A program made the position numbers and the translations under genes. Shown here one piece after another: positions 18,788 to 28,804 of a DNA stretch of 64,000 nucleotides; the first letter of the stretch is position 1, and each line of letters opens with the position of its first letter. This DNA is from Bowmanella dokdonensis (GTDB lineage Bacteria > Pseudomonadota > Gammaproteobacteria > Enterobacterales > Alteromonadaceae): contig NZ_JAFKCV010000013.1 in assembly GCF_017254865.1 (NCBI RefSeq), positions 51,513-115,512 on the forward strand. Direction: 5' to 3'. The notes under the pieces are model-generated. The model was given only the letters and a program-made list of their open reading frames with translations, was not told the DNA's origin and did no database searches.

Positions 18788-19096
18788 TCATAGCAGATGG
18801 CGGATCACGGCCAGCAGGCCCTGGGTCTCGATAACCCGGTATTGCTGGCAACTGTCACCTTTTTCAAACTCGTAGCAGACATGCAGGTATTGCGTGCTGG
18901 GATCTATTTTGACAAAACTGGCGTTAGCATCCAGTAACATGCCGGACTCACCAAAGCCCCGCCAATACACACCCTTGGAGACAACATTGGAACGCTCGTA
19001 GGTGATTAGCTTTGGCGTGGGCACCAACATCAGAAAAACCAACAAGAAGAGTATCAGGCCGATACCCGCCAACATGCGAAACTGGGTCTTAGTCAC
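18788..19096 (-). CDS. Small membrane-anchored protein, function unknown
   Basis: About 102 residues starting at GTG 19096 (VTKTQFRML, weak AGGCG upstream). An ATG at 19129 in the same frame, with no RBS, would add 11 residues. One N-terminal TM helix (GIGLILFLLVFLMLVPT) precedes a polar domain of about 75 residues containing YWRGFGESGMLLDANASFV and two Cys (in HVCYEFEKGDSCQQY) that could form a disulphide. This fits an inner-membrane anchor with an extracytoplasmic domain. I do not recognise the family. It lies 105 nt upstream of the LpxH-like gene on the same strand. Confidence 0.6.
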   Translation of the reverse strand: MTKTQFRMLAGIGLILFLLVFLMLVPTPKLITYERSNVVSKGVYWRGFGESGMLLDANASFVKIDPSTQYLHVCYEFEKGDSCQQYRVIETQGLLAVIRHLL

Positions 19097-19261
19097 TGAA
19101 ACGCCTTTTATTGCTCGCCTGGGGTGCATGGCACGATGCCAAATGGGGGAAAGATCTTAACAGAGCCGGGTTGGACTGTCTGCCCATGGCCGGACATGAA
19201 ATGGGCGTTCAAAAGTAAAAATTTGTAAATTCACCTGACAGCAGGGCAGGGTGAAGATACA

Positions 19262-19287
19262 AAAAAAGCGCCGGGTGGCGCTTTTTT
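19262..19287 (-). terminator. Intrinsic terminator downstream of rpsT
   Basis: A-run, stem AGCGCC/GGCGCT with a GGGT loop, then a T-run, symmetric on both strands. It lies about 45 nt past the rpsT stop on the minus strand, so it most likely ends the rpsT transcript and separates it from the membrane-protein gene at 18788. Confidence 0.88.
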
Positions 19288-19329
19288 ACTACTGCCGTTT
19301 AATACAGCAGCATGGCGAAACTATTGCTA

Positions 19330-19593
19330 TCAGGCCAAAGCTTTGATCTTAGCGGCAAGACGGCTCTTGTGACGGGCAGCCTTGTTCTTGTGGATCAAGC
19401 CTTTGGTAGCCATACGGTCCAGCACGGGCACAGCAGCGTTAAACGCAGTCTGAGCAGCAGCTTTGTCACCAGAGGCAATAGCAGCAATCACTTTCTTGAG
19501 GCTGGTACGCGTCATGGAGCGACGGCTGGCATTGTGCTGACGACGCTTTTCGGCCTGGATAGCACGTTTCTTAGCAGACTTGATGTTAGCCAA
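19330..19593 (-). CDS. rpsT: 30S ribosomal protein S20
   Basis: An 87-residue, very basic primary 16S-binding protein. The start [18 protein letters not shown] and the segments [11 protein letters not shown] and [21 protein letters not shown] are diagnostic. It is monocistronic between its own promoter (19637-19665) and terminator (19262-19287), and divergent from murJ, as is common in Gammaproteobacteria. RBS GGGAG lies about 9 nt upstream of the ATG. Confidence 0.97.
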   Translation of the reverse strand: MANIKSAKKRAIQAEKRRQHNASRRSMTRTSLKKVIAAIASGDKAAAQTAFNAAVPVLDRMATKGLIHKNKAARHKSRLAAKIKALA

Positions 19594-19636
19594 GGTGAAA
19601 CTCCCAAAAGATTCTTGTCAAAATTTAAGGGTGCGG

Positions 19637-19665
19637 ATTATTCCCGTAAACCGCCAGATTGTCAA
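19637..19665 (-). promoter_or_regulatory. Sigma-70 promoter of rpsT
   Basis: On the minus strand, TTGACA (19665-19660) and AATAAT (19642-19637) are separated by exactly 17 nt, about 44 nt before the rpsT ATG. The -35 is a perfect consensus and the spacing is optimal. Confidence 0.8.
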
Positions 19666-19768
19666 ATGCTTTTGACGCTTTATTGGCCAGCAGGATGGGA
19701 TTCTTTTGCGTTTCATTTCAGCCGGCAAATGGCCATAATAGAGCGCATTTTATCACATGGGGCCAGTT

Positions 19769-21340
19769 GTGTCGGCTAAGTTGCTGAAATCCGGATTGAT
19801 TGTCAGTTCGATGACCCTGTTGTCCAGGGTTCTGGGTCTGGTCAGGGATATGGTTGTAGCGAACCTGATGGGCGCGGGCGCCGCCGCGGACGTGTTCTTT
19901 TTTGCCAACAAGATCCCCAATTTCCTCCGTCGTCTGTTTGCCGAAGGGGCCTTTGCCCAGGCTTTTGTACCTGTGCTCAGTGAAGTGCATAACCAGGGGG
20001 ACGGGCAGGCGCTTAAGCTGTTTCTGGCCAGGGTCGCCGGCACCCTGGGTACATTGGTGCTGGTGGTCACGCTGATTGGTGTCATAGGTTCGCCGGTACT
20101 GGCGGCGCTGTTTGGTACGGGCTGGTTTCTCGATTATCTGAATGACAATCCGGATGGGGCCAAGTATGAGCTGGCCAGTCTGATGCTTAAGATCACCTTC
20201 CCTTATTTGTTTTTTATCACCCTGACCGGGCTGGCCGGCGCTATCCTCAATACCTTGAACCGCTTTGCCGTCGCAGCCTTTACACCTGTGTTGCTCAATA
20301 TCTGTATTATCGCCGCCGCCCTGTATCTTTCCCCACGACTGGAGCAGCCGGCCATCGGCCTGGCCTGGGGGGTGTTTTTCGGCGGGTTGGTGCAACTGCT
20401 GTTTCAGGTGCCATTTCTGGCCCGCACCGGATTGTTGGTCAAACCTCAATGGGGATGGCGCGACCCGCAGGTCAGCAAGGTTCGGCGCCTGATGATTCCA
20501 GCCCTGTTCGGTGTTTCTGTCAGCCAGATAAATCTGCTCCTGGATACCTTTATAGCCAGCTTCCTGGTGACCGGCTCCATCAGTTGGTTGTATTACTCTG
20601 ACCGCCTGCTGGAATTTCCTTTGGGTCTGTTCGGTATTGCCATCGCCACGGTGATTCTGCCCACCTTGTCACGTAACTATGTCAGCGCCAACAGCCAGGA
20701 GTTTCGTGACAATATGGATTGGGCCATGCGTATGGTTTGCCTGCTGGGGATCCCGGCGGCCGCTGGTCTGGTCGTGCTGGCAGAACCTCTGCTGACAGTA
20801 TTATTCGTGCGCGGGGAATTTGACGCCCAGGATGCCAGAATGGCTTCATACAGCCTGATGGCGTATGGCTGTGGATTGTTGAGCTTTATGCTGGTCAAGG
20901 TGCTGGCACCGGGATTTTTTTCCCGCCAGGATACCAAAACCCCGGTTCGTTACGGTATCTGGTCGATGGCGGCCAATATGGTTTTCAACGTTATTTTTGC
21001 CATTCCCTATGGTTATGTGGGGTTGGCTATCGCCACTTCCCTCTCGGCCAGTCTCAATGCGGCGCTTCTTTATCAGAAACTACACAAGCTTGGGGTTTAC
21101 CAGTTGGGCAACAAGACAGGATTGTTCCTGCTGCGGGTTGGTTTGGCCACTGCCGCTATGGTCGCCGTGGTGATCTACCTTCAGCCGGCCGGTCCGGCCT
21201 GGCTTGAATGGTCGGTACTCGAACAGGTGGTACAGTTGGGCTGGTTGATTTTCTGTGCTGTCCTGACCCTGGTGATAAGTGCTGTTTTGCTTGGAATACG
21301 CCCGGCGGATTTCGGCAAGCAGCTTGCCGACAGGCTTTAA
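19769..21340 (+). CDS. murJ: Lipid II flippase MurJ
   Basis: Polytopic inner-membrane MOP-family flippase that moves lipid II across the membrane for peptidoglycan synthesis. The 523-residue protein has the expected 14 hydrophobic segments, the hallmark SSMTLLSRVLGLVRDMV near the N-terminus and ADVFFFANKIPNFLRRLFAEGAF. ATG 19757 is in frame but has no RBS, and homologues start near S-K-LLKSG. GTG 19769 is preceded by GGGG at 6 nt and is preferred. It is divergent from rpsT and followed by ribF after 94 nt. Confidence 0.95.
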   Translation: MSAKLLKSGLIVSSMTLLSRVLGLVRDMVVANLMGAGAAADVFFFANKIPNFLRRLFAEGAFAQAFVPVLSEVHNQGDGQALKLFLARVAGTLGTLVLVVTLIGVIGSPVLAALFGTGWFLDYLNDNPDGAKYELASLMLKITFPYLFFITLTGLAGAILNTLNRFAVAAFTPVLLNICIIAAALYLSPRLEQPAIGLAWGVFFGGLVQLLFQVPFLARTGLLVKPQWGWRDPQVSKVRRLMIPALFGVSVSQINLLLDTFIASFLVTGSISWLYYSDRLLEFPLGLFGIAIATVILPTLSRNYVSANSQEFRDNMDWAMRMVCLLGIPAAAGLVVLAEPLLTVLFVRGEFDAQDARMASYSLMAYGCGLLSFMLVKVLAPGFFSRQDTKTPVRYGIWSMAANMVFNVIFAIPYGYVGLAIATSLSASLNAALLYQKLHKLGVYQLGNKTGLFLLRVGLATAAMVAVVIYLQPAGPAWLEWSVLEQVVQLGWLIFCAVLTLVISAVLLGIRPADFGKQLADRL

Positions 21341-21357
21341 TTCAGGCTCCAGTGGGT

Positions 21358-21363
21358 TATAAT
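21358..21363 (+). promoter_or_regulatory. Possible -10 element upstream of ribF
   Basis: A perfect TATAAT lies 72 nt before the ribF start in the murJ-ribF gap. No good -35 stands at the right distance (CTTTAA at 17 nt), so strength and use are uncertain. Confidence 0.35.
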
Positions 21364-21434
21364 CGCGTGATTTTTGCTGTATAAGCCGGCTGCACGGGCA
21401 GTACATGGCTTGAACACTCGATAAGGGGTAGCTG

Positions 21435-22358
21435 GTGGAGCTGATTCGGGGCCTGCACAATATCCGGGAAAGACATAAAGGATGTGTGCTGACCATCGGC
21501 AAGTTTGATGGTGTGCATCTTGGTCATCAGGCGGTAGTCAGAAACCTGGTGGAAAAAGCACGGGAAATGCACCTGCCCGCTACTGTGATGGTGTTTGAAC
21601 CGCAGCCGGAGGAAGTCTTCAACCCGCAAGGAGCGCCAGCCAGGTTGAGCCGTTTGCGGGACAAGTATCAGCAGTTGCGAAAACTGGGCGTCGACCGTTT
21701 ACTCTGCATCAGATTTGATCGGCATTTTTCTCAGTTGTCTGCCAATTTCTTCGTCGAAGAACTGCTGGTCAAGAAACTGGGAATAGAATTTCTGGTGGTG
21801 GGTGACGACTTTCGGTTCGGCAAAGGCCGTACAGGCGACTTCAGCATGCTGAAGCAGGAAGGAGAACTGTTCGGTTTTCAGGTGGTCAGTACCCGTAGTT
21901 TCAGGTTGCAGGATTGCCGCATCAGCTCCACTGCCATTCGCGAAGCGCTGGCACAGTCTGATTTCAGACGGGCTGAGGCTATGCTGGGAAGACCTTTCAG
22001 CATCGTGGGCAAAGTAGTGCATGGCGACAAAAAAGGCCGGACTATAGGCTTTCCCACCGCCAATGTACTGCTTAAACGTTGCCGGACACCGGTTGCCGGC
22101 GTATTTGCCGTACGGGTAAGGTTTAACGGACAAGAGTACCGGGGAGTGGCCAATATAGGCAATCGCCCCACGGTGAACGGACAGCGTTCTCAGTTGGAAG
22201 TGCACCTGTTTGACATGAACGAACACCTTTACGGAAGGACCATAGAAGTCCAATTGACAGCCAAGATCCGGGATGAAATGAAATTTCCCTCCCTGGAGGC
22301 TTTGCAACAACAGATTCGGCAGGATGCCACCCAAGCCAGAGCCCTGCTGTCAGCTTGA
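21435..22358 (+). CDS. ribF: Bifunctional riboflavin kinase/FAD synthetase
   Basis: A 307-residue enzyme making FMN and then FAD. The N-terminal FAD-synthetase nucleotidyltransferase domain has TIGKFDGVHLGHQAVV and GDDFRFGKGRTGDF, followed by the SSTAIREAL segment. The C-terminal riboflavin-kinase domain has GDKKGRTIGFPTANV, GVFAVRV and GVANIGNRPTV. It starts at GTG 21435 with GGGGTAGCTG upstream. It stands in the canonical order murJ-ribF-ileS-lspA-fkpB-ispH. Confidence 0.96.
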   Translation: MELIRGLHNIRERHKGCVLTIGKFDGVHLGHQAVVRNLVEKAREMHLPATVMVFEPQPEEVFNPQGAPARLSRLRDKYQQLRKLGVDRLLCIRFDRHFSQLSANFFVEELLVKKLGIEFLVVGDDFRFGKGRTGDFSMLKQEGELFGFQVVSTRSFRLQDCRISSTAIREALAQSDFRRAEAMLGRPFSIVGKVVHGDKKGRTIGFPTANVLLKRCRTPVAGVFAVRVRFNGQEYRGVANIGNRPTVNGQRSQLEVHLFDMNEHLYGRTIEVQLTAKIRDEMKFPSLEALQQQIRQDATQARALLSA

Positions 22359-22423
22359 CAGAGGCTGTAACTTCAACGCTGCAACGCCAGTAGCGATTAG
22401 AACCAGAGCGGAACAGAGGATCG

Positions 22424-25252
22424 ATGAGCGATTACAAACATACCTTGAATTTGCCGGAAACCGAATTTCCCATGCGTGGCAACCTGGCTCAGCGAGAGCC
22501 GCAGATGCTCAAGCAATGGCAGGAAGACCGGCTGTATCACAAGATTCGTGCAGCAAAGGCCGGCAACCCGCCTTTTATCCTGCATGATGGCCCTCCCTAT
22601 GCCAATGGCGACATCCACATCGGCCATGCTGTGAATAAAATTCTCAAGGATATGATTGTCAAATCCAAAACCCTGTCCGGCTTTGATGCGCCTTATGTGC
22701 CGGGCTGGGACTGTCATGGCCTGCCCATTGAATTGCAAGTAGAGAAGAAAGTCGGCAAGCCGGGTAAGAAAGTCAGTGAGGCCGAATTCCGCCAGTACTG
22801 CCGGGAGTATGCTGAAAAGCAGATTGACGGTCAGAAAACCGACTTTGTGCGCCTGGGTGTGCTGGGAGAATGGGATAAACCTTATAAGACCATGGATTTT
22901 CAGTCAGAAGCAGACATCCTGCGTGCCCTGGGAAAGATCATTGACAATGGTCACCTGGAAAAAGGCTTCAAGCCCGTCCACTGGTGTACGGACTGCGGTT
23001 CAGCACTGGCCGAGGCCGAAGTGGAATACAAGGACAAGACATCTCCTTCAATTGATGTGGCCTTTAAGGTAGTGGATGAAGACGCCCTGGTCGCGGCTTT
23101 TGCCCATCCTGAAAACCATGTGGGCGAAGGACCTGTCTCCGTCGTTATCTGGACGACCACACCCTGGACTTTACCAGCGAACCGGGCAGTCAGTGTCAGT
23201 CCCAAACTGGAGTATGTGCTGGTTCAGGCTGACACCGAGCAAGGCAAGCAACGCCTGGTTCTGGCAGCCGAGTTGATGGACGAGTGCATGGACAGGTTTG
23301 GCATCAGTCATTATCACGCTTTGGGCTATTGCAAGGGCAAGGCGCTGGACAACCTGCGCGTCAGGCATCCTTTTTATGATTTCAGTGTGCCCTTAATCCT
23401 GGGCGATCATGTGACCACGGAATCCGGCACCGGCTGTGTACATACGGCCCCCGGACACGGTGTGGATGATTTTAACGTGGGCAAAGAATACGGTCTGGAA
23501 GTGGCCAATCCTGTGGGTGCCAACGGCGTTTACCTGGACGATACGCCGCTGTTTGCAGGTGAACATGTATTTAAGGCCAATGACCATGTGATTGAAGTGC
23601 TGAAAGAAACAGGCAGCCTGATGCATCATCATGCCTATGAGCACAGTTACCCCCATTGCTGGCGGCACAAAACACCGATTATTTTCAGGGCCACCCCACA
23701 GTGGTTTATTTCCATGGATAAGCAGGGCCTGCGTCGTGACTCCCTGGCCGAGATTGCCAAAACCCAGTGGATCCCGGACTGGGGACAAAGCCGGATAGAA
23801 AAAATGGTTGAAGGGCGGCCCGACTGGTGTATCTCCCGTCAGCGTACCTGGGGTGTGCCTATCGCTTTGTTCGTGCACAAGGATACAGGCGATCTGCACC
23901 CGGACAGCCATGCTCTGCTGGAAAAAGTCGCCACGCTTGTGGAACAAAATGGCATCCAGGCATGGTGGGATCTGGATCCGCGGGAGCTGCTCGGTGATGA
24001 AGTGGATACCTATGTCAAAGTCAAAGACACCCTGGATGTGTGGTTTGATTCAGGCGTCAGCCATTATTTTGTCGTCGATCGCCGTGATGATATTCCGGCC
24101 AGCGCCGATCTTTACCTTGAGGGGTCGGATCAACACCGAGGCTGGTTCATGTCATCCCTGATGACTTCAGTGGCGGCCAAGGGCCATGCGCCGTACAAAC
24201 AGGTTCTGACCCATGGCTTTACGGTAGATGCCCTGGGTAAGAAAATGTCCAAGTCATTGGGTAATGTGGTGTCTCCCCAGGATGTGATGAATAAGCTGGG
24301 CGCGGACATCCTGCGTTTGTGGGTCGCTTCAACCGATTACCGCTCGGAAATGACGGTGTCTGACGAAATCCTCAAGCGTGCTGCCGATGCCTATCGTCGC
24401 ATCCGCAACACCGCGCGTTTCCTGCTCGCCAATTTGAATGGTTTCGACCCACAGGAGAACCTGGTGCCGGTGGCTGACATGGTGGCGCTGGATAAATGGA
24501 TGGTCAGTCGCGCCAAAAGGCTTCAGGAAGAGCTTCAACAGGCGTATGAGAAATACGACTTCCTGGTGGTGGTGCAGAAACTAATGCAGTTCTGTTCCAT
24601 TGAACTGGGCAGTTTCTACCTGGATGTGATCAAGGACAGACAATATACGGCCAAGGCCGACAGTCTGGCACGCCGCTCATGCCAGAGCGCCTTGTATCAT
24701 ATCGCCGAAGCGCTGGTGCGCTGGATGGCTCCGATTATGAGTTTTACGGCGCAGGAAATCTGGCAAGCGCTACCTGGTAAACGCAGCCAGTATGTGTTTA
24801 CCGATCAGTGGTACCGGGGCCTGGAGGGTATAGAGATCGATCCGAAACTGGGCGATGCATTTTGGCAGCAGCTTCTCGAAGTAAAGGATGTGGTTAATAA
24901 AGCGTTGGAAGATGCCCGTCGTGAAGGCAGGATTGGCGGCTCACTGGAAGCGCAGGTCACCCTGTATGCCAGACCCGAGTTGGCAGCTCAGTTGGAGCTG
25001 TTGGCAGACGAACTGCGCTTTGTGCTGATCACTTCGGCCACCCGCGTGATTGAAGCTGATAAACAACCTGCAAACCTTGAGAACACGGAAGTGGAAGGTT
25101 TGTGGGTGGCAGTGAATAAGACTGCCGGGGCCAAGTGTGTACGCTGCTGGCACCACAGAGAGGACGTGGGTACCCATAAGGAACATGAGGAACTCTGTGG
25201 ACGTTGTATCGATAATGTGGAAGGCGAAGGTGAACAGCGTCATTATGCTTGA
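22424..25252 (+). CDS. ileS: Isoleucyl-tRNA synthetase
   Basis: A class Ia aminoacyl-tRNA synthetase of 942 residues, close to the usual ~938. It shows the HIGH motif (DIHIGH, H65-H68), the CP1 editing domain with [14 protein letters not shown] and [12 protein letters not shown], the KMSKS loop ([10 protein letters not shown], about residue 606), and a C-terminal zinc finger with [12 protein letters not shown] and ELCGRC. Its 3' end overlaps the start of lspA. Start ATG 22424 follows GAGGATCG. Confidence 0.97.
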   Translation: MSDYKHTLNLPETEFPMRGNLAQREPQMLKQWQEDRLYHKIRAAKAGNPPFILHDGPPYANGDIHIGHAVNKILKDMIVKSKTLSGFDAPYVPGWDCHGLPIELQVEKKVGKPGKKVSEAEFRQYCREYAEKQIDGQKTDFVRLGVLGEWDKPYKTMDFQSEADILRALGKIIDNGHLEKGFKPVHWCTDCGSALAEAEVEYKDKTSPSIDVAFKVVDEDALVAAFAHPENHVGEGPVSVVIWTTTPWTLPANRAVSVSPKLEYVLVQADTEQGKQRLVLAAELMDECMDRFGISHYHALGYCKGKALDNLRVRHPFYDFSVPLILGDHVTTESGTGCVHTAPGHGVDDFNVGKEYGLEVANPVGANGVYLDDTPLFAGEHVFKANDHVIEVLKETGSLMHHHAYEHSYPHCWRHKTPIIFRATPQWFISMDKQGLRRDSLAEIAKTQWIPDWGQSRIEKMVEGRPDWCISRQRTWGVPIALFVHKDTGDLHPDSHALLEKVATLVEQNGIQAWWDLDPRELLGDEVDTYVKVKDTLDVWFDSGVSHYFVVDRRDDIPASADLYLEGSDQHRGWFMSSLMTSVAAKGHAPYKQVLTHGFTVDALGKKMSKSLGNVVSPQDVMNKLGADILRLWVASTDYRSEMTVSDEILKRAADAYRRIRNTARFLLANLNGFDPQENLVPVADMVALDKWMVSRAKRLQEELQQAYEKYDFLVVVQKLMQFCSIELGSFYLDVIKDRQYTAKADSLARRSCQSALYHIAEALVRWMAPIMSFTAQEIWQALPGKRSQYVFTDQWYRGLEGIEIDPKLGDAFWQQLLEVKDVVNKALEDARREGRIGGSLEAQVTLYARPELAAQLELLADELRFVLITSATRVIEADKQPANLENTEVEGLWVAVNKTAGAKCVRCWHHREDVGTHKEHEELCGRCIDNVEGEGEQRHYA

Positions 25253-25742
25253 TAGCTTTAAACAAAGTGGGTTGCGCTGGCTGTGGCTGGCATTGCTGAC
25301 CATTGTGCTGGACCAGTTGACAAAGATCTGGGTCATGGATGCGATGACACTGTATCAGTCCATCAGCATCATGCCGTTCTTTAATCTGACCTATGTCCAT
25401 AACTATGGGGCGGCATTCAGTTTCCTCAGTGATGCCGGAGGCTGGCAACGTTGGTTCTTTACTGCCATCGCGATCACTGTCAGTGCTCTTATCCTTTATT
25501 GGCTGAAACAAAGCAAGGCCGAGCAGGTGTTGCTGCCGGTTGCGTTCAGCCTGATACTGGGCGGTGCGTTGGGTAATCTTTACGACAGACTGGTCTATGG
25601 CTATGTGGTGGACTTCCTTGATTTCTATGTGGGCAACTGGCACTGGCCGGCGTTCAACCTGGCCGACAGCGCCATCTGTGTCGGAGCCGGCTTGTTGGTG
25701 ATCGATGCCTTTCGCAACAATGGGGTGAAGGCTGATGGCTGA
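25245..25742 (+). CDS. lspA: Lipoprotein signal peptidase (signal peptidase II)
   Basis: Inner-membrane aspartyl protease that removes signal peptides of lipoproteins after lipidation. The 165-residue protein has four hydrophobic segments and both catalytic Asp motifs: [18 protein letters not shown] and [14 protein letters not shown] 25245 overlaps the ileS stop by 8 nt and gives the usual length. GTG 25230, with GGAAGG 5 nt upstream, would add five residues and is a real alternative. Its 3' end overlaps fkpB by 8 nt. Confidence 0.95.
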   Translation: MLDSFKQSGLRWLWLALLTIVLDQLTKIWVMDAMTLYQSISIMPFFNLTYVHNYGAAFSFLSDAGGWQRWFFTAIAITVSALILYWLKQSKAEQVLLPVAFSLILGGALGNLYDRLVYGYVVDFLDFYVGNWHWPAFNLADSAICVGAGLLVIDAFRNNGVKADG

Positions 25743-26175
25743 TAAACTGATCAACGATGGCAGCGAGGTAATCCTGCACTTTGATCTGAAGCTGGAAGAC
25801 GGGTCGGCGGCAGACAGTACCCGGGTCAATAACAAACCCGCCAGACTTAAGATAGGTGATGGCAGTCTGACGTCCAATTTTGAAGCCTGCCTGTTGGGCA
25901 TGAAAGAGGGCGAAAGAAGGGCATTTACGCTGGGACCGGAGGATGCGTTCGGCCAGCCAAATCCGGACAATATCCACCATATGGACAGGTCCAGGTTTTC
26001 TGCCGAAGCGACGCCCAAACCGGGGATGATTATCGCGTTTTCCCAGCCTGGCGGGGCAGAGATCCCGGGAATTGTCAGGGACGTGCAAGGAGAATCAGTG
26101 ACAGTGGATTTTAATCACCCGCTGGCGGGACATCGGGTCATATTCGATGTTGAAATCATCAAGATCAACGACTGA
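25735..26175 (+). CDS. fkpB: FKBP-type peptidyl-prolyl isomerase FkpB (SlpA)
   Basis: A 146-residue prolyl isomerase/chaperone of the SlpA group. The FKBP halves (VILHFDLKLEDGSAADST; ACLLGMKEGERRAFTLGPED, then IIKI at the end) flank an inserted IF domain containing FGQPNPDNIHHMDRSRF. It overlaps lspA and is followed by ispH after 12 nt, the conserved order in Gammaproteobacteria. Confidence 0.93.
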   Translation: MADKLINDGSEVILHFDLKLEDGSAADSTRVNNKPARLKIGDGSLTSNFEACLLGMKEGERRAFTLGPEDAFGQPNPDNIHHMDRSRFSAEATPKPGMIIAFSQPGGAEIPGIVRDVQGESVTVDFNHPLAGHRVIFDVEIIKIND

Positions 26176-26187
26176 AGGCAGCCGGTT

Positions 26188-27132
26188 ATGCAAATACATC
26201 TAGCCAACCCCAGGGGGTTCTGTGCCGGCGTGGACAGGGCCATTACTATAGTGGAAAGGGCGCTGGAAATGTTTCCGCCTCCCATCTACGTGCGTCATGA
26301 AGTGGTGCATAACAAGTTTGTGGTGGACGGACTCAAATCCCGTGGGGCCAGGTTTGTTGATGAATTACATGAAGTGCCGGATGACAGCATTGTCATTTTC
26401 TCTGCCCATGGGGTGTCTCAGGCGGTCAGGCAGGAAGCCGAATTGCGGGGGCTGAAGGTCTTTGATGCCACCTGTCCGCTTGTGACCAAGGTACATATGG
26501 AAGTCACCCGGGCCAGCAAGAAAGGGATCGAATGCATCCTTATTGGCCATCAGGGCCACCCTGAAGTGGAAGGCACCATGGGGCAGTACGACAACCCCAG
26601 GGGAGGCATCTATCTGGTCGAGTCGGCCGCTGACGTGGTCAGCCTCCAGGTAAAGAATCCCAATCAACTCTATTACTGCAGCCAGACGACGCTTTCTGTC
26701 GACGACACGGCGGAGGTTATTGATGCTCTGCGGGCTAAGTATCCGGCCATCGAGGGGCCCCGTAAGGACGATATCTGTTACGCCACACAGAATCGTCAGG
26801 ATGCGGTTCGTGAGCTGGCCGGTCGATGTGATGTGCTGCTGGTGGTCGGCGCACAAAACAGCTCCAATTCCAACCGGCTGAAGGAACTGGCAGACAAAAT
26901 TGGCGCCAGGGCCTATCTGATAGCCGGAGCAGATTGTATCCAGCAGGTCTGGCTGGACGGAGCAAAACATATAGGGGTCACGGCAGGAGCCTCGGCACCG
27001 GAGATTCTGGTGCAAGGCGTGGTTTCAAAACTGCAGGAGTGGGGAGCCACGCAGGTAACAGAAACACCCGGCCGCCTGGAAAATATTGAGTTCGCCGTGC
27101 CTAAGGAGCTCAGAGTCCGTCAGGTGGGCTGA
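26188..27132 (+). CDS. ispH: 4-hydroxy-3-methylbut-2-enyl diphosphate reductase
   Basis: Iron-sulphur enzyme for the last step of the MEP isoprenoid pathway, giving IPP and DMAPP. The 314-residue protein has the three cluster Cys residues in [25 protein letters not shown] and [14 protein letters not shown], the conserved [12 protein letters not shown] and the QNSSNSNRL substrate-binding segment. An intrinsic terminator follows at 27152-27175, marking the end of the ribF-ispH unit. The pilin island begins immediately after it, as in Pseudomonas and relatives. Confidence 0.97.
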   Translation: MQIHLANPRGFCAGVDRAITIVERALEMFPPPIYVRHEVVHNKFVVDGLKSRGARFVDELHEVPDDSIVIFSAHGVSQAVRQEAELRGLKVFDATCPLVTKVHMEVTRASKKGIECILIGHQGHPEVEGTMGQYDNPRGGIYLVESAADVVSLQVKNPNQLYYCSQTTLSVDDTAEVIDALRAKYPAIEGPRKDDICYATQNRQDAVRELAGRCDVLLVVGAQNSSNSNRLKELADKIGARAYLIAGADCIQQVWLDGAKHIGVTAGASAPEILVQGVVSKLQEWGATQVTETPGRLENIEFAVPKELRVRQVG

Positions 27133-27151
27133 GTATTTTGAATCATACGAA

Positions 27152-27175
27152 AAAAGGCGCGAATCAGCGCCTTTT
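27152..27175 (+). terminator. Intrinsic terminator after ispH
   Basis: Stem AAAAGGCGC/GCGCCTTTT with a GAATCA loop, followed by GTCGTTTTT. It lies 20 nt past the ispH stop. Confidence 0.88.
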
Positions 27176-27332
27176 GTCGTTTTTAGGCGTATTCTCTATG
27201 CTAAATAATCATACCATAGCGCACGGAGCCATAACCTAGTCGGGAAGAAAGTACGTTAATTTAATACTCACAAAGCCAGTCTTGGTAATGTCTGTTGCGT
27301 AGTACTGGAGAGATGTGAGTGAAGGTTATCAA

Positions 27333-27956
27333 ATGAGTAGAGTAGCATTTAGCCTGGCCAGGGGCATAGGCATGATTGAAGTGCTTGTTACCCTGTTTAT
27401 TCTTTCCATAGGTCTGCTCGGTGTGGCCTCTTTACAGTTCGTAGGTTCTTTCTCTAATGCCGATGCCCTGAATCGTTCCCAGGCTGTGACTGTCACCCAG
27501 CAGTTGGCCGAGCGTTTAAGAGCCAATGCAGTGCTCTCTTCTACGGGAAACGGGCTGGTCGTACACAACGATTATTTCGATGACGATTTGTACAACTTTG
27601 CCAATTTAAGTGGTTGTACCGGCGCCAATCCCTACCCCTGCTATTGTCTGGCTCATCCTGCAGACATACCGGATTGTCACGGTGGAGACTGCAACCAGGC
27701 AGAGTTCGCCGCCTTGGACGCCTACGAGGTGTCCTGTTCTCTTGCTTCAAGTAATCCTGCTGCGACAGTGTCCCTAACCTGTACAGATAATGACGGGCTG
27801 GATGCCGATGCATGCAGTTCGGGCTCAAGGCACAGGATCATCGTTTCGTGGCCCACCGAGAGCTGGCAGAACATTGACCGGCAGTTGAATGCCGCTTGTA
27901 ACCCGGTGGCCGGCGCCGAGCCAAGAGATTGTGTCGTATTGGATGTCACCTTATGA
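27333..27956 (+). CDS. pilV: Type IV pilus minor pilin PilV
   Basis: A 207-residue minor pilin. The class III signal is RG^IGMIEVLVTLFILSIGLLG: cleavage after G11 leaves Glu at mature position 5, followed by the hydrophobic helix. The C-terminal domain has many Cys residues (GCTGANPYPCYC and further pairs), suggesting disulphides. A GTG at 27315 is in frame, but ATG 27333 has GAAGG 7 nt upstream and gives the normal short leader. It is first in the set pilV-pilW-pilX-pilY1-pilE, and its stop overlaps pilW (ATGA). Confidence 0.88.
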   Translation: MSRVAFSLARGIGMIEVLVTLFILSIGLLGVASLQFVGSFSNADALNRSQAVTVTQQLAERLRANAVLSSTGNGLVVHNDYFDDDLYNFANLSGCTGANPYPCYCLAHPADIPDCHGGDCNQAEFAALDAYEVSCSLASSNPAATVSLTCTDNDGLDADACSSGSRHRIIVSWPTESWQNIDRQLNAACNPVAGAEPRDCVVLDVTL

Positions 27957-28804
27957 AAGACAAGGGCTTCAGTCTGGTCGAGCTGATGATCAGCCTCACG
28001 CTGGGATTACTGATTTCCGGCGCCATAGTGCAGGTGATGGTCAGCAATCAGGTCACCGAACGGTTGAACCGAGCCGTCGCCTCAGTGCAGGAAAATGGCC
28101 GGTATTTTATTACCCGCATTCGCGGCGATCTGATGATGACCGGATTTTATGACACCCTGTCCCCGGATCTGGATCGCAGCGTGGACATTATCGATGAAGA
28201 GTCCTTTCTTCAACACCGGGCTGTGGTTCTCCCCGGTGACTTCGTTAACGCCCCCGGTCTGGGTGCGCAGCAGGGGGCCAATGGGGCAAACGACAGACTG
28301 GTGGTGGCCTTCCAGGCCAGCGAGGATTGTCGTGGCGCCGAGTTTGGCTACGGCGGAGATGAGTTTTTTGTCGTCAATGAATATTACATTGACGACGAAC
28401 AGCTTAAATGCCGGGGGTATGACGGAAGAGTCCTGAGGGGCTTACGGTCGGCGCCGGTTGGCTCTGACAGTGATCCCGTGGTGTTACTGGACCAGATTGC
28501 CAGCTTCCAGCTTCTGTATGGCATCGCCAATAACCAGGATGCCGGTGACTTCTCGGCCCGGCCAATTCGATATGTCGCCGCCGACCAACTGGCTGCAGAG
28601 CGGCTTGCCGATTCTGCAGTGGTGACAATCAGGATTGCGGTTTTGCTCAAAGGCGACGGTAAAATCGCCCTGAATAATGAACCTGATTTTCGATTGCTGA
28701 CCGAAGAGCAGCAAACGCCTCCGGGCCAACATCTTTTCAAACAGTTCGAGACGACCATTTCGTTGCGTAATTTAAAGAATCAACTGAGAAGCAGAAAGAT
28801 ATGA
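27953..28804 (+). CDS. pilW: Type IV pilus minor pilin PilW
   Basis: A 283-residue minor pilin. N-terminus MKDKG^FSLVELMISLTLGL has the prepilin-peptidase site after G5 and Glu5 of the mature form. The size and the mid-region (LNRAVASVQENGRYFITRIR, VLRGLRSAP) fit the PilW family, which helps prime pilus assembly with PilX, PilV and PilY1. It overlaps pilV (ATGA) and pilX (ATGA). Confidence 0.88.
   Translation: MKDKGFSLVELMISLTLGLLISGAIVQVMVSNQVTERLNRAVASVQENGRYFITRIRGDLMMTGFYDTLSPDLDRSVDIIDEESFLQHRAVVLPGDFVNAPGLGAQQGANGANDRLVVAFQASEDCRGAEFGYGGDEFFVVNEYYIDDEQLKCRGYDGRVLRGLRSAPVGSDSDPVVLLDQIASFQLLYGIANNQDAGDFSARPIRYVAADQLAAERLADSAVVTIRIAVLLKGDGKIALNNEPDFRLLTEEQQTPPGQHLFKQFETTISLRNLKNQLRSRKI

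Noticed and set aside
23393..23947. Minus-strand frame of 184 codons opposite ileS
   Set aside because: It lies wholly within the conserved catalytic part of ileS; no motif or start signal.
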